Source: an uncultured Cohaesibacter sp. (lineage in GTDB: Bacteria; Pseudomonadota; Alphaproteobacteria; Rhizobiales; Cohaesibacteraceae). From it: a DNA stretch of 64,000 nucleotides. The stretch covers positions 2,929,303-2,993,302 of the forward strand of contig NZ_OY761553.1 of assembly GCF_963664735.1 (NCBI RefSeq), given 5' to 3'. Numbering within the stretch: position 1 is the first letter of the stretch; every line of letters begins with the position of its first letter. Below are positions 19,748-28,187 of this stretch, piece by piece. The position numbers and the translations under genes are program-made. The notes under the pieces were generated by a model, which searched no databases, was not told the origin of the DNA, and saw only the letters and a program-made list of their open reading frames with translations.

Positions 19748-19771
19748 GCGGGGACCTTCCGGGCTCCCCGC
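19748..19771 (+). terminator. Intra-operon hairpin between alsB and alsA
   Basis: GCGGGGA and TCCCCGC arms with a 10-nt loop follow the alsB stop by about 10 bp, with only a weak T run after. Such hairpins after binding-protein genes commonly stabilise that part of the mRNA or cut back transcription of the ATPase and permease genes. Confidence 0.65.
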
Positions 19772-19804
19772 TCCCAATTTCTCAATCTGGAAAGACCACC
19801 TACC

Positions 19805-21355
19805 ATGACAATCGAAGAAAGATCGGATGCTGCGCCTATCGTCCAGATGCGCGGTATCGAAAAACACTTTGGTGGGATTCGCGCGCTCAAGGGCGTGGAT
19901 CTTGATATTCGCCCCGGCGAAGTCCATGTCATTTTGGGAGAAAACGGCGCTGGCAAATCCACTTTGATGAAAGTGTTATCCGGCATTCACGCTCCAACCA
20001 AGGGTGAAATTATCATCGATGGCGAAAGCCATGAGCATCTTACGCCGATTCAAGCTGCGTCTGCAGGCATATCCATTATTTATCAAGAACTTAGCGTCAT
20101 CAATGAACTCTCTGCCCTAGAGAATCTTTTTGTCGGGCGCATTCCCGTACGCAAGAGCTTTCTGCTGCCGTCCATTGATTGGCCACTGATGAAAAAGCAG
20201 GCCGCAGAGATTCTCGACAAGCTCGGGCTTGATATTGACATCAGCAGACCGGTCGCTCAGCTCCCTATCGCTCACCGCCAGCTTCTGGAAATTGCGAAAT
20301 CGCTGATGGGGCAAGTGCGTGTGCTGGTCATGGATGAGCCGACATCTTCGTTGACCAAGGTCGAAGTGGACAGGCTCTTTACCCTTGTGCGTCAGCTCAA
20401 AGACGAAGGCATGGCGATCCTCTTCATTTCGCACAAGCTTGATGAAGTGCGCATTATCGGGGATCGCTTTACAGTTCTGAAGGATGGCAGCTCCAATGGA
20501 TCTGGCTATATCGCAGACCATACGAATGAAGACCTGATCAAAATGATGGTCGGCCGTGTGGTCAGCCAGAAATTCCTTTCTGAAACGCCAATCGATCGCA
20601 GTGGCGAGCCTGTTCTTTCGGTCAATCATGTTACCTCATCGGACCGCAAGCATGTGCGCGATGTTTCGTTCGAGGTGCATAACGGCGAAGTGTTCGGATT
20701 TGCTGGCCTGATCGGCTCTGGGCGAACCGAGTTGATGAACTGCCTGTTTGGTGCTGATCGGCGCGCAGATGGCTCGATTATCCTCAACGGTAAAGACATC
20801 ACACCCAAATCTCCCCTGCATGCGCTCAAAAGCGGCATGGCCTATATCACTGAAAGCCGTCGACAAACAGGCTTCATGTCGAACTTCACAATTCAGGACA
20901 ATACGGTGATATCGGCGCGCATCAAAGAGACGCCATTCTTCGGCATGATGGGCATCATCAATTCCAAGGCGGACCGCAAGCTGGCCGAAGAGGAGGGCAA
21001 GCGCCTGTCAGTGAAGGCCAGCTCGGTTGATCAACTTGTCTCGGAGCTATCCGGAGGAAACCAGCAGAAAGTCCTGATTGGCAAATGGATGGCAACGCAT
21101 CCTGAGCTGTTTATTTTTGACGAGCCGACACGCGGCATTGATGTGGGTGCCAAGGCCGAAATGTACGCAATCATTCGCCAGTTGGCTCAAGCAGGTAAAG
21201 CAGTCATCGTCGTTTCTTCCGAACTTCCTGAAATTCTCTCGGTTTGCGACCGGATAGCGGTCTTTAGAGAAGGCAGCATTGTCGGGCTGGTCGATGGAGC
21301 GACAGCCAATGAAGAGACGCTTCTACAATATGCAATTGGAGGAATTGCCCAATGA
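19805..21355 (+). CDS. alsA: Sugar ABC transporter ATPase, AlsA-like (two NBDs)
   Basis: 516 residues from ATG 19805; E. coli AlsA has 510. The N-terminal nucleotide-binding domain has GENGAGKSTLMKVLSG (Walker A) and VLVMDEPTSSL (Walker B). The C-terminal domain has the family's usual degenerate P-loop GLIGSGRTELMNCLFG, ELSGGNQQK and FIFDEPTRGIDVGAK. The segment GMAYITESRR between the halves is AlsA-like. It would energise sugar uptake with AlsB and AlsC. The permease start overlaps its stop by ATGA. Confidence 0.9.
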   Translation: MTIEERSDAAPIVQMRGIEKHFGGIRALKGVDLDIRPGEVHVILGENGAGKSTLMKVLSGIHAPTKGEIIIDGESHEHLTPIQAASAGISIIYQELSVINELSALENLFVGRIPVRKSFLLPSIDWPLMKKQAAEILDKLGLDIDISRPVAQLPIAHRQLLEIAKSLMGQVRVLVMDEPTSSLTKVEVDRLFTLVRQLKDEGMAILFISHKLDEVRIIGDRFTVLKDGSSNGSGYIADHTNEDLIKMMVGRVVSQKFLSETPIDRSGEPVLSVNHVTSSDRKHVRDVSFEVHNGEVFGFAGLIGSGRTELMNCLFGADRRADGSIILNGKDITPKSPLHALKSGMAYITESRRQTGFMSNFTIQDNTVISARIKETPFFGMMGIINSKADRKLAEEEGKRLSVKASSVDQLVSELSGGNQQKVLIGKWMATHPELFIFDEPTRGIDVGAKAEMYAIIRQLAQAGKAVIVVSSELPEILSVCDRIAVFREGSIVGLVDGATANEETLLQYAIGGIAQ

Positions 21356-22293
21356 GTCGTATAGAAAAATACTGGGAAAATTACGGCACTCTATGCATTC
21401 TGATCGTTATTCTCGTGCTCTTCAGCTCGCTATCGCCTGAGTATTTTTTGCGAGGAGAAAACTTTGTCCAGATCATTCTGCAAAGTTCCATCACCATTCT
21501 TCAGGCCATTGGCGAATTCTTCCCGATCCTGATTGCTGGTATTGACCTTTCGGTCGGGTCCATATTGGCCTTGACGGGCATCGTGACCGGCAAATTGCTG
21601 GTTGCCGGTGTAGATCCTTTTCTTGCCGTTCTCATCGGCGGTGTTTTGGTGGGGCTGGTTTTGGGAGCCATCAACGGTACGCTGGTCAACTTTACCGGCC
21701 TACATCCCTTCATCATTACCTTGGGCACAAACGCCATTTTCCGTGGTGTCACCCTGATCATCTCCGGTGCCAGCCCTGTATTCGGCTTCCCATACAGCTT
21801 TACCGATACGGTTGCCGGTTCGGTGTTCTTTGTGCCGGTCCCCATTCTCGTGGCTTTGTCCATGGCTCTGATCTTGTGGTGGATGACGAGGCAGACCAGA
21901 TTGGGTCGCAACATCTATGCGGTTGGCGGCAACAAGGAAGCAGCCTTCTTCTCCGGGATCAATGTGAAATTCCATACTCTGGTTGTTTTCATGATTTCAG
22001 GCGTCTGCTCCGGGCTTGCCGGAGTCTTGAGTACGGCCCGTCTTGGCGCGGCAGAACCGGCAGCAGGGACCGGATTTGAAACCTTTGCTATTGCATCGGC
22101 GATTATTGGCGGTACAAGCTTCTTCGGCGGTAAAGGCCGGGTGCCTTCCGTTGTTATCGGAGGCCTCATCATCGGCACGATCAACAACGGCCTGAACCTC
22201 TTGCGCGTACCGACTTTCTACCAGTTGGTTGTTATGGGCGGATTGATCATTGTAGCGGTATCGCTTGATCGACTGATTGGGTCACATCGATAA
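21352..22293 (+). CDS. alsC: Sugar ABC transporter permease, AlsC/RbsC-like
   Basis: 313 residues, nearly all hydrophobic, with about eight to ten membrane helices. BPD_transp_2-type motifs are visible: GIDLSVGSILALTG, HPFIITLGTNAIFRG and GRNIYAVGGNKEAAFFSGI, the last being the coupling region that meets the ATPase. The start overlaps the alsA stop (21352-21355). It forms the channel of the transporter. A LacI regulator follows after 74 bp. Confidence 0.92.
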   Translation: MSRIEKYWENYGTLCILIVILVLFSSLSPEYFLRGENFVQIILQSSITILQAIGEFFPILIAGIDLSVGSILALTGIVTGKLLVAGVDPFLAVLIGGVLVGLVLGAINGTLVNFTGLHPFIITLGTNAIFRGVTLIISGASPVFGFPYSFTDTVAGSVFFVPVPILVALSMALILWWMTRQTRLGRNIYAVGGNKEAAFFSGINVKFHTLVVFMISGVCSGLAGVLSTARLGAAEPAAGTGFETFAIASAIIGGTSFFGGKGRVPSVVIGGLIIGTINNGLNLLRVPTFYQLVVMGGLIIVAVSLDRLIGSHR

Positions 22294-22367
22294 TTGATTG
22301 CGCCATCAAATCAAGTGTAATACCGGTTGCAAATACTTCGAACAAAGAAAAATGAAAGACCAAAAGA

Positions 22368-23405
22368 GTGACAAAGAAGAAAGGTATCATCTCAACAAAG
22401 AAGGTTCCAACCATACGCGACGTCGCGGCCTTGGCCGGCGTTGCTCCTGGTACGGTTTCCAACGTTCTGACGGGCAAGAAAGCCGTTGCCGAACCTTTGA
22501 AGAAATCCGTCTTGGATGCCATTGCCACTCTTGACTACCGTCCAAACCATCTCGCTTCAAGCCTGCGGTTTGGCAGAACGAAGTCGATCGGGGTGGTCGT
22601 GCCAGACATGACCAACCCGTTCTTTTCCGGCCTCGTTCGGGAATTGGAAAATCAGGCCGCGGCAGATGACTTTCAAATCCTTCTGATGAGCAGCCGGGAA
22701 AAGTCTACCGAAGAAACAGAAATGATCAAAGCTCTCGTCGCTCGCCAGGTTGATGGCTTGATCATCTCCCCCAGCAAGGATGCGGTTTCAGAGTCATCGA
22801 ATTCGACGATCAGCGGCATTCCAACAGTGCTCATTGACCGCGCCTTCATGGTTGAAGGCTTTGACACGGTTTCTGCAGACAATGAGGCGGCGACCTTTAC
22901 GGGGGCTCAGCATCTGATAGACCTTGGCCACAAAAATATCGCCTTCCTTGCGACAGAGCGGGGCTTGGCCAACATCGAAGAACGTATCGCGGGCTATCGA
23001 AAAGCCATGGCAAAAGCCAATCTGGAAAAATCGATCAATGTTGTCTTTGGGGGGCTTTCCATTGAGAGCTGCCGAGGAGCGATCGAGCAGGAACTACGAC
23101 GGGCCGAGCGTCCGACGGCTATTTTCGCCTCCGCTTATATTGCAACGCTCGGTGCGGCAAAGGCCATTCGTGCCGTTGACCTGGCCTTTCCGGACGACGT
23201 CTCGCTTCTTGGTTTTGACGATTCTGACTGGATGACGGTTCTACGGCCCTATGTGAGCACAATCGAGCAGCCGCTTAGCGAGCTTGGCGAGGCTTGCTGG
23301 TCTCTTCTCATGAGGCGGATGCAGAAAAGGGACGCCCAGCCAGAGAACAAACGCGTCAAATGCACATTGAGAGCGCGAGAGTCGACGTGCCGACTGAAAG
23401 TATAG
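22368..23405 (+). CDS. LacI-family transcriptional regulator
   Basis: 345 residues from GTG 22368. The HTH and hinge helix are at about 14-70 (TIRDVAALAGVAPGTVSNVL, then NHLASSLR). A periplasmic-binding-protein-like effector domain follows (IGVVVPDMTNPFFSGLV, DGLIISPS, LLGFDDSDWM). It is the natural candidate to bind the two GAAAAACGTTTTTC palindromes and to sense the sugar taken up by the adjacent transporter. The C-terminal 20 residues are short of the usual end and rich in basic residues. Confidence 0.93.
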   Translation: MTKKKGIISTKKVPTIRDVAALAGVAPGTVSNVLTGKKAVAEPLKKSVLDAIATLDYRPNHLASSLRFGRTKSIGVVVPDMTNPFFSGLVRELENQAAADDFQILLMSSREKSTEETEMIKALVARQVDGLIISPSKDAVSESSNSTISGIPTVLIDRAFMVEGFDTVSADNEAATFTGAQHLIDLGHKNIAFLATERGLANIEERIAGYRKAMAKANLEKSINVVFGGLSIESCRGAIEQELRRAERPTAIFASAYIATLGAAKAIRAVDLAFPDDVSLLGFDDSDWMTVLRPYVSTIEQPLSELGEACWSLLMRRMQKRDAQPENKRVKCTLRARESTCRLKV

Positions 23406-23527
23406 CAAGGATTCAAGGAAAACTGACGCCCTTTCTCTTTGGCCCATCCCATCAGGATACCCAATCAAATTGAGGAGGCTCGCTACCTTATTGAGACGGT
23501 AGTCAGCCTCACTATGGAGGAAACAAT

Positions 23528-24655
23528 ATGGAACGTATCAAGCTAGGAATGGTCGGTGGAGGCCAAGGGTCTTTTATCGGCGGCGTTCATCGTATCGCAT
23601 CTCGCATTGACGGGCTGTTTGACGTGGTCGCAGGGGTTTTCTCATCCGATCATGACAGGAACGTCTCGTCCGCCAAAGAAATCGGCGTGGAACCAGATCG
23701 GGTTTACGACAGCGTCGAGGCCATGGTCGAAGCAGAGAGCAAGCGACCGGACCCAATTCAGGCAGTTGTCATTGCGACCCCGAACTATCTGCACTTCGCA
23801 GCGGCCAAAGCAGCCCTTGAGGCCGGATTCCACGTAATCAGCGACAAGCCGGCGACTTCTACCTTTGAAGATGCCATCGCGCTGAAAGAGATCGTCGAGA
23901 AAACCGGCAAGCTCTTTATCCTGACCCACAATTACACGGGATATCCGATGGTTCGCCAGATGCGAGACATGATCCTTTCCGGCGAAATTGGTGAGCTGCG
24001 CGTTCTTCATGCGGAATATGCTCAGGATTGGCTGACAGAGCCTGTTGAGCATCAAGGGGCAAAAGGCGCGGAATGGCGAACGGATCCTGCCCGTTCAGGC
24101 GCAGGGGGGTCAATTGGAGACATCGGCACGCATGCCTACAACCTTTTGTCTTTTGTGCTGGGCCAATATCCAAAGCAATTGCTTGCGGACCTCTCCTCAT
24201 TCGTTCCCGGCCGTACACTGGATGACAATGCTTCCATCCTGCTCAAATTCGACAAGGGAGCAAAAGGTATCCTCTGGGCCAGCCAGGTAGCCGTCGGCAA
24301 TGAAAACCACTTCACGATGCGTGTCTATGGCTCCAAGGGCGGGCTAGAATGGGAACAGGAGGCACCCAACAAGCTTTGGTTCACGCGCTATGGTGAACCA
24401 AAGCAGCTTTTGACCCGAGGTGGCGCGAAAGCAACAGCAGGTAATCTCGGTTCAATCAGAATACCGGCCGGGCATCCGGAAGGCTTTCTGGAAGCCTTCG
24501 CCAACATCTACAAAGCTGCAGCTCAGGCAATAAACAACAGCGACAAGATTTCTGTACCTTATCCAACCGTCACCGACGGGCTCAGAGGACTTGAATTTAT
24601 CGATGCCTGCGTTCGTTCGAATAAAGCCGGAGGAATCTGGACGGATCTAAGCTGA
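23528..24655 (+). CDS. Gfo/Idh/MocA-family oxidoreductase
   Basis: 375 residues with GGAGG ahead of the ATG. The N-terminal Rossmann domain begins IKLGMVGGGQGSFIG. The family motif that reads EKP in most members is DKP here (VISDKPATST). The catalytic-type D-x3-H is GDIGTHAYNLL. The C-terminal alpha/beta substrate domain ends near 370. Members oxidise or reduce sugars, inositols or sugar acids with NAD(P). As the last gene of the LacI-type cluster it probably acts on the imported sugar or a derivative. Confidence 0.9.
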   Translation: MERIKLGMVGGGQGSFIGGVHRIASRIDGLFDVVAGVFSSDHDRNVSSAKEIGVEPDRVYDSVEAMVEAESKRPDPIQAVVIATPNYLHFAAAKAALEAGFHVISDKPATSTFEDAIALKEIVEKTGKLFILTHNYTGYPMVRQMRDMILSGEIGELRVLHAEYAQDWLTEPVEHQGAKGAEWRTDPARSGAGGSIGDIGTHAYNLLSFVLGQYPKQLLADLSSFVPGRTLDDNASILLKFDKGAKGILWASQVAVGNENHFTMRVYGSKGGLEWEQEAPNKLWFTRYGEPKQLLTRGGAKATAGNLGSIRIPAGHPEGFLEAFANIYKAAAQAINNSDKISVPYPTVTDGLRGLEFIDACVRSNKAGGIWTDLS

Positions 24656-24708
24656 TCACTCGCGGCTATCTGAAACCACGCTCCGGAGCAAGTCTCCGCT
24701 TGTCTTAC

Positions 24709-24748
24709 CCGCCTCCTTTCAGCGATCTGGAATGGAGGCGGACTTTTA
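24709..24748 (+). terminator. Terminator of the sugar cluster
   Basis: CCGCCTCC and GGAGGCGG arms are separated by 17 nt and followed by ACTTTTAT. It ends the plus-strand cluster that begins at 17643 (54 bp after the last stop). Confidence 0.75.
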
Positions 24749-24900
24749 TGGACGACCGTTTCTCTTGCAAACGCAAGCATCCATATAAATTTAAAATTGA
24801 TAGAGGAAATGCCTATCTATCCTTGATTTCAGTTATGCATTCATAACATCTATTTCAAGGGCTTCAACCCCAAAAAATCGTTATTTTTCCTTCACTTAAT

Positions 24901-24966
24901 ATTTCGAAATTTCGCGAAAATGTGAAAGAAAACCTTCTTGAACCTCGCTGGACATCATCCTATTTA
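24901..24966 (+). promoter_or_regulatory. Promoter with two adjacent palindromes before a small secreted protein gene
   Basis: TTGAAC (24938-24943) and TATTTA (24961-24966) are 17 bp apart, a good sigma-70-type match. Just upstream are two overlapping perfect palindromes, ATTTCGAAAT (24901-24910) and TTTCGCGAAA (24910-24919), which could be operator half sites. The remainder of the 370-bp gap before the gene is AT-rich and shows nothing else. Confidence 0.45.
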
Positions 24967-25025
24967 AATCACGTAGCGACGAGATAGAAAACAAGTCGCG
25001 TAAAAAAACGATAAGGAAAAATACG

Positions 25026-25328
25026 ATGAAAAAACTAGCTACCGCTCTTTCTGTATTCGCAATTAGTGCTTTTGTTGCTGGCGCATCTGCCTCCGCAGCA
25101 CAGCGTGTTGATACGCAGGATCTGACAACAACTCAGGTTAAACAGCTCATTCAGGAACACGGCAGTGCCGTTCTGTCCACGGGCGCAGGAGTCTTTGACC
25201 GTTATGTAGCAAATGGCTCATATTGCTACACTGGTGACGAAGCTAAACCTGCTTACGTTCCTACATCCGACGCCAGCTCTTCCTTCGTTGGATATACCTG
25301 CGCACCAATCAACGGTGACAATAGCTAA
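25026..25328 (+). CDS. Small secreted protein, unknown function
   Basis: 100 residues with AAGGAAAAATACG before the ATG. A clear Sec signal peptide (MKKLATALSVFAISAFVAGA, cleavage near ASA-SAAQ) leaves about 75 mature residues. There are two cysteines (NGSYCYTGDEA and GYTCAP), a likely disulfide, and Ser/Thr- and Asp-rich surroundings. I do not recognise a family. It has its own promoter and terminator and so is probably a single-gene unit. A periplasmic or secreted role is likely. Confidence 0.75.
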   Translation: MKKLATALSVFAISAFVAGASASAAQRVDTQDLTTTQVKQLIQEHGSAVLSTGAGVFDRYVANGSYCYTGDEAKPAYVPTSDASSSFVGYTCAPINGDNS

Positions 25329-25375
25329 GCCAAAGCTATTCGCAAATTCCCGCTTCGGGTCGCTATAGGCCCGTA

Positions 25376-25432
25376 TTATTCCGCCACCGCACAGCCTTCT
25401 TGGAATGTTGTTGCAGTGGCGGAATTACTTTA
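25376..25432. terminator. Terminator between convergent small gene and PfkB gene
   Basis: Perfect 10-bp arms ATTCCGCCAC (25378-25387) and GTGGCGGAAT (25416-25425) with a roughly 28-nt loop, followed by TACTTTAT on the plus strand. It sits between the convergent secreted-protein and sugar-kinase genes and may serve both. Confidence 0.65.
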
Positions 25433-25531
25433 TGCATAGAGCAGACACACGCCGCCCAGTGGCGCGGTCGCTTTTCGGGCCTGAATGCACATTCCCGCGC
25501 GCCTCAGCCCCGGATTTGTTTTCTTGAACGA

Positions 25532-26440
25532 TTATGACATGCTTGCCAGAAGCGTGTTGATCTGATCTGCCGTTCCAAGCTCGGTTCCGGGCAAGCTGGC
25601 TGTCGCAGCTCCGCATGCGGCACCAAAACGGACCGCATCGGCAAGACCATCCCCCTTGTTAAGACTGAAAACCAGACCTGCGACAAGAGAATCTCCCGCC
25701 CCGGTTGGATTTTGCTCAACAATGGTTGGACTGGAAACAACCTCCGCGCCATCGCTGGACGAAAAGGCAACGCCGTCTTTTCCCAAAGATATGACAACCT
25801 GCTCAGGCCCCAACTCCCTGATTTTATCGATGCAATCAGAATGGGAAAGGGTCTTGTCTCCCAAAAGCTCCTGAGCTTCTTCCAGATTGGGCTTTACAAG
25901 CGATGGCTTGGCCGCACAGGCAAGCCGCAAAGCCTCACCGCTTGTATCAAGCAGCACATGAGCTCCCGCGCCTTGAATTATTTCGGTGAGGCTGGCGTAG
26001 ATGTCCTTGCCGACCCCTTGCGGCAAACTACCAGCCAGAACCCACCAGTCCCCCTTCGTCGCTTTGGCTTTGACTTGTTCCAAAAGCGTTTGCAACTCGC
26101 TTTGGGCAATAACAGGCCCCGGATCATTGACCTTTATGTGACTGGCGTGGTCCTCGGTCATCAAGCTGACATTGGTTCGGGTTTCCCCGACGACCGTTGT
26201 AAAGTCGACGGCGATTCCGAGCGTTTTCATTTGCTCCTCGATCCACTCGCCACTTTTGCCGCCGGTGAACCCCATCGCGGTGCTGATGAATCCGAGATTC
26301 ATCAGCATGCGCGATACGTTGAGGCCCTTGCCACCGCTGTCCTTGCGACTGCTTGATGCACGATTGACCTCATTGAACTGCAACCCCGGCGCAGTCAGTT
26401 CCAAATCCACAGCAGGATTGAGGGTCAGCGTATAGATCAT
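25532..26440 (-). CDS. PfkB-family hexose-phosphate kinase (1-phosphofructokinase / tagatose-6-phosphate kinase type)
   Basis: 302 residues. PfkB fold: TLTLNPAVDLELT at the start, SGGKGLNVSRML (signature 1), SLGKDGVAF, and NPTGAGDSLVAGLV with the catalytic aspartate (signature 2). It would phosphorylate a ketohexose phosphate to the bisphosphate. FruK and LacC cannot be told apart by eye. It is the last gene of the PTS operon, and its start overlaps the stop of the dehydrogenase gene by one base (TAATG). Confidence 0.9.
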   Translation of the reverse strand: MIYTLTLNPAVDLELTAPGLQFNEVNRASSSRKDSGGKGLNVSRMLMNLGFISTAMGFTGGKSGEWIEEQMKTLGIAVDFTTVVGETRTNVSLMTEDHASHIKVNDPGPVIAQSELQTLLEQVKAKATKGDWWVLAGSLPQGVGKDIYASLTEIIQGAGAHVLLDTSGEALRLACAAKPSLVKPNLEEAQELLGDKTLSHSDCIDKIRELGPEQVVISLGKDGVAFSSSDGAEVVSSPTIVEQNPTGAGDSLVAGLVFSLNKGDGLADAVRFGAACGAATASLPGTELGTADQINTLLASMS

Positions 26441-28134
26441 TATTTCGCCTCGAAATGCGCAAGCAAGGCCTTTTCAGCGTCTTTTGTCCAGACGTTACCC
26501 TCGCCAAGATGTTCGGCGACATCTGGCAATGTCTCGTGCAATTCGTCAAGGCCAGTCAATGGCAAGTCAAGGATCTGCGGGAAGATAACAATCTTTCCGG
26601 GATATTTGCTAGCCATCATGGCTTCCATACCGTCGCGAGCAACATTCATGCCCCCGATGGCAGCAACACAAACAGCCGGTGCCAAATTGCCCGCAACGGT
26701 GTTTTCCATCACCATGATCTGGTCGTGAATGGTCAGGCCTGAAGTGCCGGTATATTGCATGTTATTGAGATAGACCGGGCTGAGATCAACCTTGGCCAAA
26801 GTGCCATTCGGCACGCCGGCAAACAGCACCAGCATTCCGTCAGGTGACATCAATTTTGCAGCCTCTTCCATAAGCGCTGCACTTGGGACGCAAACCACAA
26901 CGTCGTCAGCCCCCTTATTGCCGGAGTGTTGCATGACGCAATCGAGAAGGGATTGGCTGGAATTTGACGGGTTGATGGCAATCAGCTCGCAGCCATTGGC
27001 TTCAGTCAGAGACTTGAGGCGCGAGGTAATTTCGTTCAGCCGCTGATCATTGATGTCGGTTACGATGACTGTTGCAGGGCCATCTACCATTTCAATGGCG
27101 CGTTGGACATGCATCTGGCCCATTGGTCCGCCAGCACCGATAAAGACTGCCGTGCCCCCTTTTCGCAAATCGCAGCGATTGCGAGCTTCGCCATAGGATG
27201 CGGCGATATCTGTACCATTGGTGCCGATGAAGGCAATATAGTCATAGTGAAGGCGGCCAACATCCGCATCGACAAGACCATCAAGCTTGGCTGTACCAAC
27301 CATATTCATGGTGCCGCGACGGGCGATCAGACGCGCTACCTCGGTTGCCTGTTCGGCAGATTTCGGCTCCAGAAGAACAATGTCGTCAAAGCCTTTGCCC
27401 TCGGTAAATTCTTTTGACAAAGCATCATAATCAGCAACACCAAGACCGTTTCTTTCAACGACCTTGCTGCCGGTCTTCTCGGCAAGCGCTTTGATTTCCG
27501 CAGGTGCGTCGGTCAGAATAATCGTGCCTGCGGCATCAAGCCCTTTGGAGAATTCATAGGTGCGCTCGTGGCTCCCCTGCCCCAGAATCCAAAGGATACC
27601 ATCCTCTTTCGGCTCCAGACGGCGGCGCTGGGTATAAGATGCCCAGACACAGCCCCAAGGTTCCAAAAGCGCAGATTCAACCGTCCCCATGGAATCAGGC
27701 AGTTTGAGCAGGCAGACGCCGTGGTCGGTTTCCATCATCTCCTTGCCGATCAGATGGTACTGAATGAGGCCGCCCGGAATGGTATAGCCATAGGCCGTGC
27801 TCATGCCATTCTGGTAAATATCCGGCTGGACCGCATAGCGCTCGCCAACCTTGAACTGATTCTTGAGCTCGTCGCCAACTTCCAGAACGGTTAAAGCTGC
27901 CTCATGACCAAGACGCCCCGGCTCCTTGGTAAGATCCCGATTGTAAAGCTTGGGGTGTTTGCCGCCCTGCTTGATCAGTTTTACGTCCGAGAAACACAGG
28001 CTGACGGCATCCACACGCACCAAAAGCTGGTCGCTGTTCGGCTGCGGAATTTCAATGCTCTCTGGATGTCCATCTTTGCCGATATTTTCCAAACCGGCAC
28101 CATACATGTTCCAAGTCCAATTGGCTGAGGTCAT
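26440..28134 (-). CDS. Zinc-type medium-chain dehydrogenase, L-sorbose-1-phosphate reductase (SorE)-like, extended
   Basis: 564 residues, about 150 more than typical SorE or galactitol-1-phosphate dehydrogenase. The N-terminal GroES-like domain has likely zinc ligands Cys47, His77 and Glu78 (SLCFSDVKL, GRLGHEAA). Two Rossmann-like segments then follow: about 180-325, with a weak nucleotide loop ILGQGSHE, and about 330-510, with a canonical FIGAGGPMGQMH. The extra segment appears to be a duplicated or inserted nucleotide-binding domain. Context suggests it oxidises the hexitol phosphate delivered by the MtlA-like PTS to a ketose phosphate. The assignment to sorbose or mannitol is open. Confidence 0.75.
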   Translation of the reverse strand: MTSANWTWNMYGAGLENIGKDGHPESIEIPQPNSDQLLVRVDAVSLCFSDVKLIKQGGKHPKLYNRDLTKEPGRLGHEAALTVLEVGDELKNQFKVGERYAVQPDIYQNGMSTAYGYTIPGGLIQYHLIGKEMMETDHGVCLLKLPDSMGTVESALLEPWGCVWASYTQRRRLEPKEDGILWILGQGSHERTYEFSKGLDAAGTIILTDAPAEIKALAEKTGSKVVERNGLGVADYDALSKEFTEGKGFDDIVLLEPKSAEQATEVARLIARRGTMNMVGTAKLDGLVDADVGRLHYDYIAFIGTNGTDIAASYGEARNRCDLRKGGTAVFIGAGGPMGQMHVQRAIEMVDGPATVIVTDINDQRLNEITSRLKSLTEANGCELIAINPSNSSQSLLDCVMQHSGNKGADDVVVCVPSAALMEEAAKLMSPDGMLVLFAGVPNGTLAKVDLSPVYLNNMQYTGTSGLTIHDQIMVMENTVAGNLAPAVCVAAIGGMNVARDGMEAMMASKYPGKIVIFPQILDLPLTGLDELHETLPDVAEHLGEGNVWTKDAEKALLAHFEAK

Positions 28135-28187
28135 TTCATTACTCCGTTTTTGACTTTTAAGGTCAAATCTCTTTAGGACGATTGCGG

